A stretch of 64,000 nucleotides of DNA from Volvox africanus (lineage: Eukaryota; Chlorophyta; Chlorophyceae; Chlamydomonadales; Volvocaceae), in NCBI GenBank assembly GCA_030268105.1, contig BSDZ01000102.1:186001-250000 (forward strand), given 5' to 3'. The position numbers and the translations under genes are program-made. The notes under the pieces are model-generated. The model was given only the letters and a program-made list of their open reading frames with translations. It had not been told where the DNA came from and ran no database searches. Positions 22,501-34,057 of the stretch are shown one piece after another (positions within the stretch are counted from its first letter, which is position 1; the number at the start of each line of letters is the position of its first letter).

Positions 22501-23358
22501 TGGGGGAACGAGGAAATGCGAAAACTGCAGCTGAATCGGTTGGGTGCAGCTAGGCGTTGGAAGTTGGGAATTGGGAGTTTGGGTGAAGCAAAGCTTTCCA
22601 GGAGATGGCGTGGGGGTGGAGCTTGGTGGGGGTCGGTAGGAGGCAGACGGATTGTATTTTTTAAGAAGCCTCTTTCTTTCAAGGCTACGATTGAGGGAAG
22701 TCAAAGCGGCAAACAGCCAGGAGAGTTCCTGGATACGGTTGCAGGCTCGTTTTCTGATGCGTTAAATACATACGGATATGATACAGAGGGAAAAACGGAA
22801 TATGTCTAATACAGGTAGGAGGACGTGTCGTTGCACCCAGTCGTCCGCGTGAACCATGGGTCCATCCGTACAAACAAAAACCCATAGGTAAATGCCTGGT
22901 AAGATTATAACCCCGGGCTAAGCATCTCCATTGTTGCCCGCTCTCAGAAAACGGTTATCTGTTCTTGGTTGAATGTTCATGGAAGCGAATTCGCAGCTCT
23001 ATGATATGCAAAGCCCTGGACGGGTCTCTCATAGATAGAAACATTAGAAAAAAATATGAGTCGAGCAATTTGGACACATTTCTCACTCGGGAAGGTCAAC
23101 TATTGGATGAAGGAAAGGGCGATAATCAAGCAACTGCGAGCTGGCTGAATGCCAGTGCGTCATAGGAGGATAAGACCTCACCAAAGTTGATTTCCCCGCG
23201 CCCGAAGGACCCATGATGGCCAGAAGCCTCCCAGGCTGTGCCAGTCCATGCATATCGGTAAGGATGCGCTTCTGTTGTCCGGTGGACCGGTCTAGCACTG
23301 AGAAATTGACATCTTGCCACTCGATGAATGCGCCTCTAATGTGTTCCAAATAGGACAT
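16358..23358 (-). CDS. ABCG-family half-size ABC transporter, 671 aa, 12 exons
   Basis: An ATP-driven membrane exporter of the ABCG (White/WBC) family, nucleotide-binding domain first. Exons, with GT-AG borders and phases that close: 23182-23358, 22291-22437, 21956-22054, 21636-21743, 21050-21157, 20545-20678, 19587-20052, 18894-19009, 18190-18284, 17289-17452, 16850-17023, 16358-16585 (2016 bp). Visible motifs: Walker [10 protein letters not shown] (50-58), Q-loop region YVQQKD, signature ISGGQKRR (161-168), Walker [14 protein letters not shown] (181-193), H-loop TIHQP (His218) and the ABCG motif NPTDYYM. Exons 8-12 encode six hydrophobic segments with the family blocks [28 protein letters not shown] and [17 protein letters not shown]. 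Half-size, so it should dimerise. A ~130-residue variable Gln/Glu/Ala-rich linker (exon 7) precedes the membrane domain. The N-terminus before Walker A is short; an upstream exon is possible. The substrate is not inferable. Confidence 0.93.
17800..17920 (+). repeat. Dispersed repeat, intronic copy 1
   Basis: A ~50-bp core (CCTTGAAAATGGAGTCCTG and the following TGAGCCGTGGGTC) in the transporter's ninth intron resembles 30045-30095 in the esterase intron, followed in both by AATTG and GTCAC motifs. It looks like an old interspersed element; its ends are not defined. Confidence 0.5.
18000..18115. repeat. AT-rich simple repeat in intron
   Basis: Degenerate (ATAATAGT)n-like sequence of about 115 bp within the transporter's intron between exons 9 and 10. 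Confidence 0.8.
18655..18790 (+). repeat. Dispersed repeat, shared with the cyclin intron
   Basis: The block TCGGTCATCTGCTCGAAATA (continuing TCC) is identical to part of 60835-60900. A second 18-bp block, AGAGTGCCGTACCCTGTC, is the reverse complement of one at about 60898-60916. Both copies lie in introns. The different relative orientation of the two blocks suggests rearrangement or a foldback element. Confidence 0.55.
19459..19561. repeat. (CA)n microsatellite in intron
   Basis: About 100 bp of CA repeats with periodic AGACAC interruptions, between exons 7 and 8 of the transporter. It creates long spurious Cys-Val and Thr-His ORFs. Confidence 0.95.
21821..21914. repeat. Pyrimidine-rich minisatellite in intron
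   Basis: A CT/CCCT-rich strand with a duplicated ~28-bp unit, lying between transporter exons 3 and 4 near a polypyrimidine tract. Confidence 0.85.
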
Positions 23359-24611
23359 GGTATATTTTGTTTATTCACTATTATTTACATATTTTCAACG
23401 GGTTAACTTGTTCAATGTAGTGCATCTGCCTTCACGGCTGATAAGGAAGTTCTCACAAGCTGATACAATGTGGCTTTTTGAACGTAGCCTCGTCCTTACA
23501 GACTCCACAAATTTTGATAACTGGGACTGATGCTTTTTTCGTAAGCACGTAACCTTGGTTAGTGGTTTACTTTTATGTCAGGACGAGAGGATGAGGTTGT
23601 AAACTTGTTGTTTCTCATCGTAGCAACAAAAGAACATTTCAATAAGGGTTGAACTCTAAAACATGAAGGAAATCATTTTCCAGATGCTTCTATGGCAACG
23701 TCACGGTGTTGCCAATACATGCATACGTCCTCGCTCTGCTAATTACACCATTTCCAAGGCTGGGGAGTAATAATACTAGAAGTCAGCGCCATGTGGCTGG
23801 GCAAGTGCCTCTCTGTTGGATAGGGCGGCATAGGGCCCCACTGCAATGTGCGTCTGCACGATGATGTTCCGCACGCAACATGTGTGGAAGATTAATGTTT
23901 TTTGATCCTCCGGCACCGGAAGCTTGCTGCTGGGCTGTTGGGCCTCGTACAGTCTTAATGTACCAGGCCGTACAGCACGGGCAAGCCTTGTTCCTCTGCC
24001 ACTCACCCCGCAGCACCCAGTCCGCGGTGGCTTCGCCCATGTGCATAAATGCCCATTTACTTCCCATCTCCAAATCCCCAACACGCTTAGAGCCCGACAT
24101 CGATGGAGAGCGGTTTGATTAACCTGAATTGTAACCACCTCCCCAAATCCAGCGAAGCGTTAGCAATGCGCTTTTTACAGTTAGGCGGGATGTAGGCTTC
24201 CTTATCCTCATTTTTATTACATCCGCTAGTAAATAGCTAAATGGTCAAATTTAAACTAGGATTTGCACCACCTGTCAGCTTTGTGAGTACATGACTTCTG
24301 ATAAGCTTTGCAAATCTCTCAAGGACAGACCTTTACGTTCCTGAAAGCTTTCTGACAGCTCGAGCTGTACGTGGATAAAGCACATTTCCTAATGGATTAC
24401 CTCCGGAAGCAGCAATTGCTGGCAGAAGCTGATGCCATAAGGTGCAGCTCATTGCAGGAACATGCCTGAAAAAACCAGCTTGTAGATTAGCTTTCAACGG
24501 CGGTACCATGTCCGCCAACCCAATCAGCCTATGCACAAATCCTCGCCATCATATTATGAAAGTAACAGCTAATCAAATTAACATAATAATTAACGTAATA
24601 ACCTATCTGAG
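23359..24611. other. No gene recognised (intergenic between transporter and augmin gene)
   Basis: It should contain the divergent promoters of the two genes and any missing 5' exon of each. Small ORFs at about 23776-24138 on both strands overlap each other and match nothing I know. No TATA box or repeat stands out. Confidence 0.4.
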
Positions 24612-27228
24612 CTCCCTACAACATTGCGCACGCCCTCAGGCCAGGGCTTGGGGCCGAGCTTGCTCGCTTTCCCATCGCCACGAGCGCTGAGCTCGATCAA
24701 ATACAAGCGCTGCTGGAAGAGCATCGGCAGGTACGTTGGTATGCATCGATGGGCTGAGGAATAGCGGGCGTGGTCCCGTGAAGCACTGCTCGACGAGTTG
24801 GTTTCGGACCCGAGGCTGGGACATGGGCGGGCGTGAAAGACAATCCAGCCGATCAGACAGCGCCGCGTCCTGCTGAAATATGTATGTCGCAGTCATGATA
24901 ACCCAAATCAGCCTCGCGTTTTCAGACCCCAAACCCAACCCGAGCACATGGACCTGTCCAAACCCCACTCCCAGGTCACGGCGGGTTACGCGACGTTGCA
25001 GGCCGATTATCGCCGCCAGACGGACGAATACCGGCGACAAGGTGGGTCCCCCCAGGCGGAAAGAGTTCACCTTCCCACTCATATTGCTCCTCCACTGCCC
25101 CATGTCTTCCGTTCTAGTCCTTCCCTTCTAGTCCTTCCTTTCTTGGCCCTCTCGACGTCACCCCCGTAGTGCTTAGGTCCTGTCATTAAGGGTTAAGTTA
25201 ACGGTTATCTTGCCTGCTCACCCTCATTTGCCCTGTCCGCCAAGTATAGTATAGTAATTTAAGTAGTTTCAATCTTTGCTCTATGCGGCATCCTCTGCTC
25301 CAGCCAGCCAGCTGTCCCAAGGTCCCTAGTGCCTGAGCCCTCTGGACCGCGCCTAGCTCCTATCCCCACGCACTCGGTGTTGAAACTGTCCATCCATTTC
25401 GTCAAATTTCATCGTGGCTTCTTGCCTCGCGCCCTTTGCTTAGATGCCGCAAAGCACCGCACGCCGTTGCACTCTGCTGTAATGGGGCCCTGATGCGGAG
25501 GTAATGTGATATCGCGATGCCTTAACTCTCTGCCACTGCGCGAGCGGATCGCTCCCCTATGTCCAGCTGCGCTGTTGGAGGCGAAAATTGCTGCCTCCGG
25601 CATGGCCCCGCTGCCGCCGGCGGGGCTAGCTGCGGCTCGGTATCTGGCGGCTGTGGCCAGTAGTCTAGGACTCACCACCACTGCCGAGGGCGCTATGGTG
25701 GCGGCCTGGGTAGCACAGGACGCGGAGAAGCTTCGACAGGAGAGGGTGCAGGTAGGCCTTGTCATTCCATTGCAGCAGCTTAGTACATAACTTTTTGTGC
25801 CGGTAATATACGACTAATATAGTGTATCAAAAACCTTGAATTGACAATTTTGTGTTGTCTATTTGTTTTAGGAGGATTTGGGTTAGTGGATATGGGGCCG
25901 AAGAGACGGAACTGTGATCCAGGCCCAGGCCCAAGGGTAGGCCCACTTCCGAATCCGTTCGTACCCATAGCCCATGTCACATGTATGTAAATCCGCCAAA
26001 TCCGTGCTTCTCACAAAGTCCCCTCCCTCGCCCAACTACGTTACAGAAAACCATAGTAAACCATTCCCAACCTCCTAGAACCCCCTTCCATCATTCACCA
26101 CCACGGAGGCCCAGACACTGCCGATTTGGTATGGCCCGTCAGTCTCGCATCTTAGGGTTTCTGCGACCGGTTCGCTTGATCTCCCAACTTTGCAGTCTCA
26201 ACGGGAAGCCATTGCAGCGGAGCTTCGCGCCCAGGCACAGGCCGCCAGCCGACAGGCGGCGGAGCTGACTGCGGCTCTGGACGCGGCGCGGCGGGCGCAG
26301 GCAATTAATGAGCGGGGCCTTGACCAGATGGAGAGCGAGCAGCGGACGCTGGAGCAGAAAGCTGCGGAGTACGTTAAGAGGATTGAGACAGCGCGGGATA
26401 AGTTGATGCAGCTGGGATACCGACCAGATGTAAGTAGGAATTTCATGTGGGCGAGGCAGGGTGGGGCATAAAGGTGCCATTTCTGTTTGTCCGTGTGTTC
26501 GGTGGTATTGCCCCGTGACAGCCATGCCACTACTCGTCCTACTGGCACGCCAAAACACATGGAGGCGTGGTCCAACGGATTGGATCCCATGGGCGTTCTC
26601 CATTACTCCTTAGAAACCACTTAGGACATTCAACCCCGTGACAAAAATAGTAGACAGTACGTTAGCATGATCAATCAATCACCTTCATAGCGCGGGAAAC
26701 ATTCCCGCACGCTCAGCGGTGCATCCAACTGCCCTCATCCTCTGCCACTTTCGTACTTCCCCTCCTCCCCGGCACCCTGACCATTTTGCAAGTAACAGCT
26801 CATTGGTGAGCCCCGCCGCCCGTTTTTTCTCCGTGGTCGGGTAAACAAACATACATGCATGCCATACACGGATACATTGCGCTCCCCGTTCCCTCGCACA
26901 CCCTCTCCGAACGCAGCTGAGTCACGAGGCACTGGAGGCGCTCGCCTCGGAGGTGGAGTCCCTGGAACGCAGTCTGGCAGAAGCGGAAGAAGCCCTCAAA
27001 ATGTATGACAGCATCCCTCCCAGCGCCTCTGGTTTAGCGTCCATGTTGGAGCGCTCGCAGAAGGAACTCGCGGACGTCCATGCAGCCATGGGCAGCGCCT
27101 TCGTACATGGAAGCAGCGCAGCGCGGCTCAGTGGCACCGGAATAGGCGGACGCGGTGGTGTTGCCGGTTCGGCCACCGCACTCAATGGCGGCGCCGCTGG
27201 GTTCGGGTTTGGTGGCAGTGGGACGTGA
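24612..27228 (+). CDS. HAUS1: Augmin complex subunit 1 (HAUS1/AUG1-like), N-terminus incomplete
   Basis: Augmin recruits gamma-tubulin to existing microtubules and nucleates branched microtubules in spindles and cortical arrays. Exons with matching phases: 24612-24730, 24975-25041, 25501-25751, 26196-26429, 26917-27228; about 327 codons visible. The protein is nearly all coiled coil (ELDQIQALLEEHRQ; ADYRRQTDEYRRQ; EAIAAELRAQAQAASRQAAEL). The diagnostic C-terminal part is the GYRPD/LSHEAL junction followed by a coil, then YDSIPPSASGLASMLE and KELADVHAAM, matching the GYxPxxSH and YxxLPPD...L signature of plant AUG1. A Gly-rich tail follows. At least one upstream exon with the start codon is missing; the joins of the first three exons are less certain. 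TGTAA lies 113 bp past the stop. Confidence 0.82.
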
Positions 27229-27340
27229 GGGACGTGTGCAACCGCACCACAAGAAGCACGATAAACACCGTGAGCTGCCTAGAGTATGAAAGTTGACACT
27301 AGGCTAAAAGGGGCTTGGGACCAAATGACACCTTCTAGAG

Positions 27341-27345
27341 TGTAA
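27341..27345 (+). terminator. TGTAA polyadenylation signal of the augmin gene
   Basis: TGTAA, the chlorophyte poly(A) signal, occurs 113 bp after the TGA stop at 27226-27228. Confidence 0.55.
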
Positions 27346-28983
27346 GTTGTGAACGCATTAAACAGATCATGTGATCATGTGTGATGCGGAGACAGATGCA
27401 AAGACGGAGACAGTGGCGCACACAGGCCAGACCTCTGTACATAAATCACCACGCGTAAAACGCACTACACATCAGATTACGGATCAGAAGGGAGAGAAGC
27501 ATGCGGAGACAATAGCAGAGCAGGGCTGTCCAATGAACGAACGCAGAAGAATGTTTAAGAATGCGAACCGCTCGCCACTGGGTACTAATGACTAAAGATG
27601 GTCGTAGATGAGGTAGATGGGGAAAACTAGTAGTGGTTCTAGAAGCTCCTTGCTCTGAAGTCATACCTTTTGGAAGGAAATGGAATTTTGGAGGTGGAAA
27701 GTGTTTTCCTTTCCTACTGGAGGAGGGTGACAGGCATGCCTTACATGTCGACCATTCGGGGACGAGTCCGGAAGTGCGGGTGCTTGTTCGTTGATTAAAC
27801 ACCGTTGAGAAGGGATTTTGAAGGCAATGGCGCCTGGTATCGGAGGCCATTATTGGGCCAAAGCGTCATAACAGGACAACGTAGAAGGATGACTGGCTTG
27901 TCTGTTCTCAGAACCCGCATGTATATATCTGGGCGCAACCGTCATGAGTCGAGGGTTGAGGATGGGACCAGAAAGAGGAGCAGGATCGGCAGGGTTGACG
28001 TCTTTTGGGGTGATTGGGGTTGGTTGGGAGGCAAAGGGATTAAAACCACTGTAGCTGAAGGCCAGATATGTCATTTTCCAAACCTGTATAAAGCCGTTGT
28101 CGGCAAGGTGCGTGGGATTAAGGGGGGTTGGCTTATCCGCGGGACTACTCATGTGTCATGTATCTTATTTTGGCTTCTCTCCTTGGAACTGCCCTTGAAC
28201 ATGGGCAGTTCCAAGGAGACGCAGCCGTACGTTACTTGGGAGTTGGGCAGACTTGTTTTCCCACCATTAACCGCAGCACATCACGCACGTTTTACTTCTC
28301 ACATTCCACGTTACAGTACTTGCAAACTATTAAACGAGCTTCTGTAAAGCTGCCTTTGAGGCTTGGGACTTTGACAACTCTCTCCTGGACGCACCGAACC
28401 GCAACACCAGCAACTATTTTCCCCAAAGACAGCAAAATCGCAGCCCAAGGAACTCTATGATACATGCAGTGTGACTCCAACCCAATGTTTCCATGCGCAC
28501 ACAGACGTCCGTGCTTTCAACACCTGCCATATGCCCTAAACCTGCGCTGTCCTTCTGGACCATTGCACCAATTGACGAACTCGAAGCCGGGCGGCGGTTG
28601 CGGAGCTGGGGCCGCGGCGTAAGGCTGCGGCTGCTGCAGCTGAGCCGCAGACGACGGTGGGTAAGCTAGAAGCGTAGGCAAGACATATGCCTCTGCTTCC
28701 ATCCACCCACCGTTCCCTGCCCTTTCGGTGGCGGCCACTTCATTCCCGCCCTTTCTCATTATTCCCTCTTTCGTTTCCCTCCTTCACCAACCCATACACA
28801 TTCATCGTCCTCCCATTAGTGCTGCACAACCTTACGGGCGCGGTACGGCACAGGAGCAGATGACAGGTTTTTGCTAACATCCAGAAGTCAATGAAGCAAT
28901 ACCCAAACAATTCCCTCCTTTCTTACCAATGCGCCCCCCTTTCGATACACCCACATACAACAGCGCCAGAGAACACCGCACGT
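27346..28983. other. No gene recognised (convergent intergenic region)
   Basis: It lies between the convergent augmin and esterase genes. The longest ORF (27805-28347 plus) has no family resemblance and atypical composition. A short inverted repeat, AACTGCCC...GGGCAGTT, is seen at 28190-28215. A minus-strand Pro/Gln/Ala-rich ORF at 28517-28759 could be an exon of something but has no support. Confidence 0.4.
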
Positions 28984-31736
28984 TCACAACTTGGATCGTA
29001 CGCGTGCGACCTCCACCTCCAGCGCCACAGGTACTTGGTTAGAAGAGGATGATGACGACGATAGCGGAGTAGCAGTCCCCGTAGTAACTGGCTGCACTCG
29101 CCCTCTGGCAATTCGCAAAAAATCCCGACCGCATGGCAGTAGCCGCTCGAGGTGCAGGTCAGCATCAGGGCCCTCTACAGCCGTGGGCATCGCCGCCGGT
29201 TTGAGCGGCCGCCATGCCATGACGAAATCACCGTGGCCCACGTGGTTGTAGAGGAGGTGACGTACAGGCACACCGCACCTGCCGTACCAAGCGGCCCGGG
29301 CCGGGTTCCAACAGCATGTAAACATGCGGTGTGTTTTACACGAAAGTCACGTGTGTTGTATTTAATGCCTGTTTGTATTTAAGAAAGCTCATAAAGACGG
29401 GGTAACAAGCTAACAATTTGAATTGCTGCATCTTTTTTAAGATGAAAAGTGTTGGTGTGGTTTACTAATGGTGTGTGTAGGATAGGGGGGTACATCACCC
29501 GTGGCCACTAACCTGGCAGTCCCTACCTTCCCCGGTGTTTCGGGGCACCCTCATCCAGTCTCCCATGCCGACTTCTCCGAAATCAGTGGTTTTCCCAGGT
29601 TCAGCACCCACCACCAGCATCCAGCGGAATCTGCCGAATCAACTAAGGCGTCAACTCCGCTACTGGTCAGCTCGCAGGTCACTTTAAATGGGGTCGTCAC
29701 CGTCCATCGCCATGGGGGCACCCTGCCCTTAACATTAGGGTCTTTGGCCCGCTCTCAGTCGGGGTAGAACCTGGAACTCCAGGGGCATATTAGTCGTGCC
29801 ATAACAGTCGTGCCTGAACACACATGGAGTTGTAATGGTGTTGTATTGTTATAGTTTGTCTTGCTTTGTATTCTTCATCTTTTTAGTTTATCTATTGCTG
29901 CAGTCCTGTTGTGTTGCACATGCGCACGAACAAGGTGACCCGCTGCAAGTGATGATCTGTTTTCCTTTCGGTAGCTGTAGTGCACCCCTTGAAAGGCCGC
30001 TTCTCAGTACACCAGCTCACAGTTGTAAATTGGTAATATGGTACTAAACTGCCCCTGAAAACGGGGTCCTATGACTCGTGGGTTCTTGGTTTGACATGAA
30101 CCCCCTAAACTTAATTGCGCCCGACCCAACTTAACAGTGGGGTTCGTCACAATTCCGTTGTTCTTACAGCTTAAGGACCTACCGCCGAAGCTGCAGCGCT
30201 AGCTCTGCTCCCTCGTGCCATGGTACCATGTGATCCGAGCAGCTGCTCATTAAGACAAATGGCGGCAACCGCGCCGCCGCCGCCAAACTGAACGCCGGGC
30301 TGCGCTCAGGTGCAGCGGCGCCGGCAGCAGCGCCACCACCGTCCAGTCCATTCAGCCCTGCACGTGCTGGGATGGCGTCACCTAGAAGCTCAAAAGACGT
30401 GAAGTATGACGTGGAATAGTTATCGGTGGCAGAGGCGGCGCAGCTGCTGGTCGCCGGCAATGGGGACGGCGGCGCCACCGCCACGCCAGCGGCAGTGTCT
30501 GCTGCTCTCGCCAGGATGACGCTGGGCGAGGCGGAAGCAAAGCCTGCGGGGCCACCCATCGCACGCTTCATCATAGATAGCTCGTGTACGGCACGGCTCT
30601 TCTCAAATTCGTAATGCTTCGCAATGTCGTACACCGCCGACATGCCGACGAAAAGTTTCGGCATGCGTATGTCGGCATCTGTATGTGTCGGCGCCGCCGC
30701 CACCGCGCCGGCAGCGGCAGCCATGCTGCCGTCGTCGTAAGACATGTCGACGCCTGGCTGCGGGTGCAGTTGTACATCTGCGACATTACGTAGGGCGTGG
30801 ATCGCTCCAGGGAGAGATGCACCGCCGCCACCTAACAAATATGCTGCGGTGTCCCGTCGGTCACCTGAGAGCGCCGCCGAGCCCTGCGGCCGCTCGTCCA
30901 GATTATGCCGTACATGCTGCTCATGTCCATGTGGCACATGATGGCGCTTCTCGTACATATTAGCGCCAACACCACTGTCGTGCAGTGACGCCGGCGCGGC
31001 CTCCGCCACTGGCACCGCTGCTGCTGGGGTTGCACCGCCGGTAGATGGCGTCGTGGCGGCGGAGGCGGCTGCAGCGCGCCGCAACAGCGCCCAGGCGACC
31101 AAGTGGCCGCCAGCGGAGTGTCCAGTGGCGGTGACGCGGGTGGGGTCGCCGCCGTACAGCGCCACATTATCTAAGGTCCAGGAGAGGGCCGCGCTGATTT
31201 CCTCCACCATCGTGCCTGTGTTTGTAATTGAAAGTGGTACGACATAGCCAATAAGTATTCATTTTTGTCCCCGCATGCAACACAAGCACATATCGCCTCT
31301 AACTTCCCTATGCCACCCTCTATGCCCTATTACACCCGCACACTCCGGCCTCCCCCCTAGTTTACGTTCCAACGTTTTCCCCTGATGCTCTACCTAGAGG
31401 ACGGAGCTACACGACGTCCTCCACCATCGCGGTTAGTCATACTTCACAGCAGCGTATACAGCGGTATCACGTCTCGTTTACTGGTCTTCCCCTTCCGCAT
31501 CCCCCCCTCCACACACACACGCATTACCCGCCAGCGCTTCCGGGTACAGCGTGTACGTGGGCACGACCACCACGAGGCCAGCCTGAGCAAGTCGCGTAGC
31601 CATTGGCGCATATTGCCACGTTTCACCGCTAGCCCACACGCCGCCATGCACGAAAAAGACAACCGGCAGTAGGGGCTCCCCCTGCTGCCCACCCTCCTGC
31701 TGCCGGTCCGGTACACTCCCGCCTCCTGTCTCCCCC

Positions 31737-31768
<32 letters not shown>

Positions 31769-32152
31769 ATGATGGTGATGATGCGGTGATGATGATGAAG
31801 GGGGTCGAAAGAATGGAAGCGGTACGTAAACATCGAGCTTGTTACGCACCGTAGGACCATACGATACCTCTCGATGTACGGCAACGCCGTACCGACCCAG
31901 CGGCAGCTGGTGCAGGATGGAGGCGAGGCCGGGCTCCTGTTGTTGCTGCTGCAGCTGCTCTGGTGAAGCCGCAGGAGAAGGCTCGGCGCCCCTACTAACA
32001 AGGCCAGGACGCTCCGCAATATCAATGCCAGTAGCAGTAGGAGCAGTAGCAGTCGCAGCAGTAGCAGGAGGCTTCAGCCTCTCCGATGGCAGGGATGTCA
32101 GCCGCCTGCGTACGACGTGGGTGTGATGACCGCAGCAAAGGACCTGGCCCAA
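28984..32152 (-). CDS. ICME-like alpha/beta hydrolase (isoprenylcysteine methylesterase family), about 650 aa
   Basis: Predicted serine carboxylesterase resembling plant isoprenylcysteine alpha-carbonyl methylesterases, which remove the methyl ester from processed prenylated proteins. Exons 31528-32152, 30183-31215, 28984-29278 with closing phases (1953 bp). Motifs: YGPTVRNKLDVYVP (family entry strand), oxyanion motif FFVHGGVW (about residue 168), nucleophile GHSAGGHL (Ser242), acid SCSDHMVPWHEG (Asp536) and His in NHVGHGDF (His568), in the right order. Oddities: poly-His/poly-Gln tract before the oxyanion motif and a ~240-residue low-complexity Ala/His-rich insert between Ser and Asp. The ATG at 32152 could be internal: an upstream exon with a membrane helix (32585-32706) would match the membrane-anchored plant enzymes. 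Substrate is by family inference only. Confidence 0.85.
29478..29825 (-). repeat. Dispersed copy of the 358-bp satellite module
   Basis: It is the reverse complement of the module at 1111-1468 with a few percent divergence and a small difference near the AATATGCCCCTGG hairpin. It begins TGTGTGTAGGATAGGGG and ends CGTGCCTGAACACACA, flanked by TGTGTG/CACACA-like sequence. It is inserted in intron 2 of the esterase gene. No 420-bp monomer accompanies it. Confidence 0.92.
30035..30165 (+). repeat. Dispersed repeat, intronic copy 2
   Basis: Similar to 17800-17920: CCTGAAAACGGGGTCCTATG then ACTCGTGGGTTC. It lies in the same esterase intron as the satellite-module copy, close to the 3' splice site of that intron as read on the minus strand's donor side. 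Confidence 0.5.
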
Positions 32153-32584
32153 CGATTCAAGTCACCGCTAAACCCTAAATCCTAATCATCTCATACCTGT
32201 GAAGGATCTCATATCCGACCATTACCGGTATCACCATCCTCATAGCTGCGATGTGAACGAATACGCGAAATAATCACATTCCTGTCGTGCAGACAGCCGC
32301 AACCAACCGACCAACCACCTGACAATCGTGTGTTCCCGGAGGATATTCCCGCCTCAAGTACAACCTCTCAGGAGCGCTCACTTGAGCTCACAGAGTAAGC
32401 CACGCATGGCTACGCCTGTACTCCTCAAACGTTGCATCCCTTGCTTCCAATTTCTCATTCGGTGTAATTCTGTCAGTTGCTACCCATGCCATGAGACCCT
32501 GTAGCCCCCCCTATTGCTGGCGCCCCCATGCACCCAAAAGATTAACACGTGCAGGGGGAAAGATTTCAGGGGGACAGATTCCAC

Positions 32585-32706
32585 CGACCTGTACACCAAC
32601 ATGGCGTACACGCCGTACGGCGCCAGCGCCGCAATCGCCGCCAGCTCCATCCCTAGGATGCCAACGACACGCACGGTACGAACCAGGCGAGGTACGACCT
32701 CATCAC
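32585..32706 (-). other. Candidate upstream membrane exon of the esterase gene
   Basis: Minus strand: after a CAG acceptor (32707-32709) an open frame encodes a hydrophobic helix (VVGILGMELAAIAALAP then YGVYAMLVYR). It is followed by GT donors at 32588 or 32584. With the second donor the phase fits the next exon if that exon starts at GTCCTTTGC rather than its ATG. Plant ICME enzymes have such N-terminal helices. Not proven. Confidence 0.45.
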
Positions 32707-32709
32707 CTG

Positions 32710-34057
32710 CGCTGTCGACATCAGCCTGTGAAGTGCCGACGAGGACGTGGCACGATGGATATCACTGGCGGATGGGACTGAAGACAGGGATAACCTACGC
32801 CACATGGTGTGCATGTCCATTTTTCCACGGCGCAAAGCCATATCAACACGTGGAGCAAGGCTGCTACCTCGCACGAGTCATTGTGCACTCCGGTCCCTTC
32901 CCCTTCTCCCGCTGTGTCCTCCCATGCCGGGCGTTGTTTGTAGTTTTTTTATGACAATTACTGGATAACTTTGCTGGCTTGGGGGGGATGCGGTTCCAAC
33001 GACTTAAGTGGCGGGGTGGGTGGGGATTGGAGAAGGACCGTGTGGCTATTTAACGTGGACGTCACCCGAATGCGGCGATGGCTTAGGATACCTTGACATG
33101 TGCAGGTGAACGGGAATTTCCTTAGGAGGGCTTTCCGCGAGAAGAGGATTGTATCCAGGGGACATCCATGCAAGTTGAACGGTTTGAATCGGATAGAGCA
33201 CCAATAGAGAGCAGGTACTCAGTGAGAGTAGATAGTTTGAGATTTTGTGGGTTGTTGCGGGTATGAGAAGGGTGCATGGTTTGAGTTTGGGTTGTTGCGT
33301 CACGCCGTTTGGACAGAACCCGCAGCGTACCTTTGCGCCCTTGAGCGCTTCCCGCAGGAAAGACATCGCGATGAGACGGCGACGGGCAGGTCCTTGTGGT
33401 CTGCTAGGCTCGCGCCTCACAACAGGTCGCCTTGCAGCAGGGAATCTGGGCAGGAAGGTCTGGCAGGAGTGTGAGACCACAGTTCGGTCGTACGTGGCGG
33501 GCTGGTGACCAAGTGCGCTGACGCCTGGTCGCGCCAGCATCGCCTTGTAAATTGAAGAAAGAATCACGTCTGTGTGTTAGATGACAACAGGTCTGTCAGC
33601 TGGGTTTCTAAAGATCGGTGATGTGGCCCTGATGTCCAAACATAACCTAATACTTCAATGTCATGCAGATTGCTTGATTTGATAAGTACGAGTGCAAAGT
33701 TAACTTGAGGTAGGCTGAGCTCGTGAAATGCTTCAGCTAATTTGATCGTCCCGGCACCGGAACCAGGGCAACTGGAAGTGCTGGAATGGGCGAACACTGA
33801 CAGTTGTCACAGCTAGAATGCTGCGATCGATCTCGTGCAGGTTATTTCATATCCCATTAGTATATGAATAATGTTAAACTTATTAGTCGTTTCGCAGCTC
33901 TTAAATACTCAGGCCGCACTTGCTTCCTGAGAGACGTTCAACCCGGAGCGAACACCCGTTAAGTTGCTCGGTTCATGACTTGTTTTGACAGCTTATAGAG
34001 TTGAAATTAAGACGCAATGAAAGGCTAGAAGTGCGGCCGTTGAGATTTCCGTCGCCC
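32710..34057. other. No gene recognised (divergent promoter region)
   Basis: Between the divergent esterase and EDR2-like genes. A 173-codon minus-strand ORF (33046-33567) overlaps a plus-strand ORF of similar quality and has no recognisable domain. The last ~200 bp before 34058 probably hold the 5' untranslated region of the EDR2-like gene. Confidence 0.4.

Noticed and set aside
33046..33567. 173-codon minus-strand ORF as a gene
   Set aside because: Overlaps an equally long plus-strand ORF, has no domain, and lies in a divergent promoter region.
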